DNA of 64,000 nucleotides, taken from assembly GCA_902574215.1 (NCBI GenBank), contig CACGMR010000001.1, positions 85,154 through 149,153 on the forward strand. Reading direction: 5' to 3'. This stretch comes from an uncultured Pelagibacteraceae bacterium. Its GTDB lineage: Bacteria; Pseudomonadota; Alphaproteobacteria; Pelagibacterales; Pelagibacteraceae. This document shows positions 60,492 through 64,000 of the stretch, piece after piece (position 1 is the first letter of the stretch; every line of letters starts with the position of its first letter). The position numbers were made by a program, and so were the translations under genes. The notes below the pieces were generated by a model. It was not told the DNA's origin and made no database searches. It saw only the letters and a program-made list of their open reading frames with translations.

Positions 60492-62570
60492 ATGGCTAGA
60501 ACTCATTCATTAGATAAATATAGAAATATTGGGATTATGGCTCATATAGATGCTGGTAAAACAACTACTACCGAAAGAGTTCTTTACTATACAGGTAAGA
60601 GCCATAAAATTGGTGAGGTACATGATGGTGCTGCAACAATGGATTGGATGGAGCAAGAACAAGAAAGAGGAATTACAATTACATCTGCGGCTACTACCTG
60701 TTTTTGGAATGATCATAGAATTAATATTATAGACACACCTGGTCACGTTGATTTTACTATTGAAGTAGAAAGATCTTTAAAAGTTTTAGACGGTGCTGTT
60801 GCTGTTTTTGATGGTGTTGCAGGTGTAGAGCCTCAATCTGAAACTGTATGGAGACAAGCAGATAAATACAAAGTTCCAAGAATTTGCTTTGTTAATAAAT
60901 TAGATAGAACAGGTGCTGATTTCTTTAGATGTGTAGATATGATCAGAGATAGATTAGGTGCCAAACCTTTAGTTGTGCAAGTTCCTATTGGTGTTGAAGC
61001 TTCTTTATCTGGAGTAGTTGATCTTGTTAAAATGAAAGCTCAAGTTTGGAAAAATGAAGCACTAGGAGCTGAATGGGAATACAAAGAAATTCCAGAAGAC
61101 TTAAAAGAAATTTCAGAAAAATATAGAACAGAATTAGTAGAAACAGCTGTTGAACAAGACGAAAAGCTAATGGAGGCTTATTTAAATGGCGATGAAATAA
61201 AAGAGGAAGATTTAGTTAAATGTATAAGAAAAGGAACGCTTAATTTTAGTTTTGTTCCAGTATTAACAGGTTCAGCATTTAAAAACAAAGGTGTTCAGCC
61301 TTTACTTGATGCTGTTGTAAATTATTTACCAAGTCCAGTGGATATTGGTTCTATCAAAGGAACTAAATTAGGTAGTGAAGATGAAATGGAAATGAAATTT
61401 GAAGACAGTGTTCCATTCTCTGCTTTAGCTTTTAAAGTTGCTAACGATCCATTTGTTGGCTCATTAACTTTTATTAGAATCTATTCAGGTACGATTAAAA
61501 CTGGTACGGCAGTATTCAATTCCTCTAAAGAGAAAGAAGAAAGAGTTGGAAGAATGCTTCTAATGCATGCAAACTCTCGAGAAGACATTAAAGAAGCCAA
61601 TGCAGGCGACATAGTAGCATTAGCTGGATTAAAAAATACTATTACAGGACACACTTTATGTGACAAAGAAAATTCTGTTCTTCTTGAACCAATGGAATTC
61701 CCTGATCCAGTAATTGAAATTGCAGTAGAACCAAAAACAAAAGCGGACCAAGAAAAAATGGGTGAAGCTTTAGGTAGGTTAGCCAAGGAAGATCCATCCT
61801 TTAGAGTTACATCAGACGAAGAGTCTGGACAAACAATTATTAAAGGAATGGGCGAATTACACTTGGATATTATTGTTGATAGAATGAAAAGAGAATTTAA
61901 AGTAGAGGCTAATGTTGGAGCTCCTCAAGTAGCTTATAGAGAAACTATAGAAGCTGCTTCAGAGGTTGAATATACTCACAAAAAACAAAGTGGTGGTGCT
62001 GGTCAATTTGCAAAAGTTAAACTTTTAGTTGAGCCTCAAGAACCTGGCAAAGGTCGAGATGTTGAGAGCAAAATTAAAGGTGGTGCAATTCCAAAGGAAT
62101 TTATCCCAGGTGTTGAAAAGGGCATAGAAACAGTTTCGGATACTGGAATTTTAGCTGGTTTTCCAATGATTGATTACAAAGTAACAATCTTAGATGGTTT
62201 ACATCACGATGTTGACTCAAGTGTATTAGCATTTGAATTAGCAAGTAGAGCTTGCTTTAAAGAGGCTTGTACAAAAGGTGGTTTAAAATTATTAGAACCT
62301 GTAATGAGAGTTGAAGTAGTAACACCTGAAGATTACATGGGCGATGTTATTGGTGATTTAAACAGTAGAAGAGGTCAAATCAGTACTCAAGAGCAAAGAG
62401 GTAATGCAACTGTAATTACAGCAATGGTTCCTTTAGCTAACATGTTTGGTTATATAAATAATTTAAGATCAATGTCTCAAGGTAGAGCACAATATTCAAT
62501 GTTTTTTGATCATTATTCAAAAGTCCCACAAAATGTTCAAGACGAAGTAACTAAGAAGATTGCAGGTTAA
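60492..62570 (+). CDS. fusA: Elongation factor G
   Basis: Ribosomal translocase GTPase of 692 residues. The P-loop [19 protein letters not shown] starts at residue 17. Switch II is [22 protein letters not shown], and [10 protein letters not shown] gives guanine specificity. Domain IV has [16 protein letters not shown] and the C-terminal part [20 protein letters not shown]. Full length with no obvious changes. It is followed two bases later by rpsJ rather than by tuf. Confidence 0.99.
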   Translation: MARTHSLDKYRNIGIMAHIDAGKTTTTERVLYYTGKSHKIGEVHDGAATMDWMEQEQERGITITSAATTCFWNDHRINIIDTPGHVDFTIEVERSLKVLDGAVAVFDGVAGVEPQSETVWRQADKYKVPRICFVNKLDRTGADFFRCVDMIRDRLGAKPLVVQVPIGVEASLSGVVDLVKMKAQVWKNEALGAEWEYKEIPEDLKEISEKYRTELVETAVEQDEKLMEAYLNGDEIKEEDLVKCIRKGTLNFSFVPVLTGSAFKNKGVQPLLDAVVNYLPSPVDIGSIKGTKLGSEDEMEMKFEDSVPFSALAFKVANDPFVGSLTFIRIYSGTIKTGTAVFNSSKEKEERVGRMLLMHANSREDIKEANAGDIVALAGLKNTITGHTLCDKENSVLLEPMEFPDPVIEIAVEPKTKADQEKMGEALGRLAKEDPSFRVTSDEESGQTIIKGMGELHLDIIVDRMKREFKVEANVGAPQVAYRETIEAASEVEYTHKKQSGGAGQFAKVKLLVEPQEPGKGRDVESKIKGGAIPKEFIPGVEKGIETVSDTGILAGFPMIDYKVTILDGLHHDVDSSVLAFELASRACFKEACTKGGLKLLEPVMRVEVVTPEDYMGDVIGDLNSRRGQISTQEQRGNATVITAMVPLANMFGYINNLRSMSQGRAQYSMFFDHYSKVPQNVQDEVTKKIAG

Positions 62571-62572
62571 TC

Positions 62573-62881
62573 ATGGAAAAACAGAATATTAGAATTAAAT
62601 TAAGAGCATATGATAACAAAGTTTTAGATGCTTCTACTGAAGAAATTGTGAATACAGTAAAAAGAACTGGAGCAACAATTAAGGGACCAATTCCATTACC
62701 TACTAGAATTGAAAGATATACAGTTTTAAGATCACCTCACATTGATAAGAAAAGTAGAGAACAATTTGAGTCAAGAACACATAAAAGATTAATTGATATT
62801 ATTGAACCGACACCACAAACTGTTGAAGCATTAATGAAACTTGATTTAGCTTCTGGTGTAGATGTGGAGATAAAAATTTAA
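62573..62881 (+). CDS. rpsJ: 30S ribosomal protein S10 (NusE)
   Basis: A 102-residue small-subunit head protein that also acts as the antitermination factor Nus[20 protein letters not shown] starts it, with [35 protein letters not shown] cut here across the ribosomal loop. The ending is typical ([16 protein letters not shown]). It is normally the first gene of the S10 operon; here it is run on directly from fusA with two bases between. Confidence 0.98.
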   Translation: MEKQNIRIKLRAYDNKVLDASTEEIVNTVKRTGATIKGPIPLPTRIERYTVLRSPHIDKKSREQFESRTHKRLIDIIEPTPQTVEALMKLDLASGVDVEIKI

Positions 62882-62883
62882 TC

Positions 62884-63594
62884 ATGAGTGAGATAGCTTT
62901 ATTAGGAAAAAAAATAGGAATGACGAGAGAGTTCTATAAATCTGGTCAATTAGTTCCTGTGACTGTACTTAAGGTTGAAAAAGCTAGAGTTATTCAGGTT
63001 ATTGAAGAAGAAAAAAGAGGATATAAAGCTGTTCAGCTTGGATATGGAAAAATTAAAAATTCAAAATTAACAAAAGCAATGAAAGGTGTTTTTTCTAAAA
63101 AAAATACAGAAGCTAAGAAAAAATTAAAAGAATTTAGAGTAAATGATACATCTGTTTACAAAGAAGGAAACGAGTTTGGTTTAGAAATATTCAAAGATAT
63201 TAAATTTGTAGACACAAGATCAAAGACAATTGGTAAAGGTTTTGCGGGTGCTATGAAAAGACATAATTTTGGTGGTTTAAGAGCCAGTCACGGTGTTTCA
63301 ATATCACACAGAGCACATGGTTCAACTGGGCACAGCCAAGATCCAGGAAAAGTTTTTAAAGGAAAAAAAATGGCTGGTCATATGGGTGACAAGCTAAGAA
63401 CAATGCAAAATATTGAAATAATAAAAACTGACTTGGAAAACGAACTTCTTTACTTAAAAGGATCAATACCTGGTTCAAAAAATGCTGAAGTAATGGTTAA
63501 AAAATCAGTTAAAAATATAAGTAAAATGACAATTGGTGAGAAACAAGCAGCTGCTGAAGAAGCTAAAAAAACACCTGAGAAAAAGAAAAAATAA
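62884..63594 (+). CDS. rplC: 50S ribosomal protein L3
   Basis: A 236-residue large-subunit assembly protein. LLGKKIGMTREFYKSGQLVPVTVLKV starts the fold. KGFAGAMKRHNFGGLRASHGVS and HRAHGSTGHSQDPGKVFKGKKMAGHMG are the signature loops near the peptidyl transferase centre. A lysine/alanine-rich tail (AAAEEAKKTPEKKKK) extends the usual C-terminus by about 20 residues. The last base of its stop is the first base of rplD. Confidence 0.97.
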   Translation: MSEIALLGKKIGMTREFYKSGQLVPVTVLKVEKARVIQVIEEEKRGYKAVQLGYGKIKNSKLTKAMKGVFSKKNTEAKKKLKEFRVNDTSVYKEGNEFGLEIFKDIKFVDTRSKTIGKGFAGAMKRHNFGGLRASHGVSISHRAHGSTGHSQDPGKVFKGKKMAGHMGDKLRTMQNIEIIKTDLENELLYLKGSIPGSKNAEVMVKKSVKNISKMTIGEKQAAAEEAKKTPEKKKK

Positions 63595-64000
63595 TGAAAT
63601 TAGATAAAATTAGCATAGACGGGAAAAAAGATAGTATTGAAGTTTTGGATAAAATTTTTTCTGCAAAAATTAACCATAAATTAGTTAGCGCTGTTCTTTA
63701 TAAAACAAATGCTAATTACAAAGGAAGACATGCCAAAACTAAACAACAAAACGAAGTAAAAGGACCAACATCAAAAATATATGCTCAAAAAGGAACTGGT
63801 GGTGCAAGACATGCCAGTAGAAAAGCTCCTATATTTGTTGGCGGAGGTATTGCTCATGGACCAAAAGGTGAATTAGCATACAAGAAAAGAAAATTAAATA
63901 AAACTGAGAAAAAACAGAGTGTAGCTTCATTAATTACAGAAAAAAATAATAATAAAAATTTATTAATCTTAAATGATTTTAGTTCTGAAATTAAAAAAAC
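63594..64000 (+). CDS. rplD: 50S ribosomal protein L4 (3'-truncated by window)
   Basis: About 135 codons from the ATG at 63594 are present before the window ends. NANYKGRHAKTKQQNEVKGPTSKIYAQKGTGGARHASRKAPIFVGGGIAHGP spans the long L4 loop that enters the exit tunnel; I give it here only as family blocks GRHAKTKQQNEV and QKGTGGARHASRKAP. L4 also regulates S10 operons in some bacteria. Order rpsJ-rplC-rplD matches the standard S10 operon. Confidence 0.96.
   Translation, partial: MKLDKISIDGKKDSIEVLDKIFSAKINHKLVSAVLYKTNANYKGRHAKTKQQNEVKGPTSKIYAQKGTGGARHASRKAPIFVGGGIAHGPKGELAYKKRKLNKTEKKQSVASLITEKNNNKNLLILNDFSSEIKK

Overview
The window is a stretch of a very compact, A+T-rich bacterial chromosome. 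Most genes overlap or sit a few bases apart. The composition, the gene set, a single EF-Tu gene placed just upstream of secE-nusG, and a three-part PurL/PurQ/PurS enzyme all point to a SAR11-type (Pelagibacterales) alphaproteobacterium. That assignment is inferred from content and style; no database search was run.

Housekeeping left arm (1-15.5 kb). It starts inside a class II DAHP synthase. It continues with nadE, cysS, a citramalate synthase (cimA-type), a DUF1989 protein, a TrmJ-type methyltransferase and rpsD. A long minus-strand block follows: sfsA, map, purB, purC, purS, purQ, purL, bolA and a CGFS glutaredoxin. Diverging from it are a CinA-N-like domain protein and a gamma-glutamylcyclotransferase-like protein.

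Variable middle (15.5-46 kb). A surface-carbohydrate locus begins with gmhA and a ColD/RfbH-like sugar 3-dehydratase. It resumes after nadK with a minimal E1-like TPP enzyme pair, sugar epimerases, a sugar aminotransferase, a heptose 7-phosphate kinase (HddA), a GT2 glycosyltransferase, a B12-binding radical SAM enzyme, a fused HddC-GmhB protein and a GDP-sugar 4,6-dehydratase. Together these predict GDP-heptose synthesis and deoxygenation for a surface glycan. The locus is split by two tandem elements in tRNA-Leu(TAA). Element A (about 11.5 kb) carries a PrsW-type protease, a prokaryotic Cys-loop-type ion channel, secreted proteins and a four-gene GrpE-like/Hsp70/TerB/M48 cassette. Element B (about 1.4 kb) carries two small genes. 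Each insertion duplicates the tRNA promoter plus the 5' half of the tRNA. A third element, C (about 1.6 kb), sits in tRNA-Thr(TGT) and leaves a 3' tRNA fragment. None of the three encodes a recognisable integrase. All three have paired, 11-bp-phased short repeats near both ends.

Housekeeping right arm (46-64 kb). rlmB is followed by tRNA-Tyr, tRNA-Gly, tuf, tRNA-Trp, secE, nusG, rplK, rplA, rplJ, rplL, rpoB, rpoC, rpsL, rpsG, fusA, rpsJ, rplC and the start of rplD. This is the standard transcription/translation super-operon, but with no second tuf between fusA and rpsJ.

The best candidates for undescribed biology are the integrase-less tRNA elements with their shared end architecture, the truncated tRNA-like transcripts they create, and the chaperone-protease cassette in element A.
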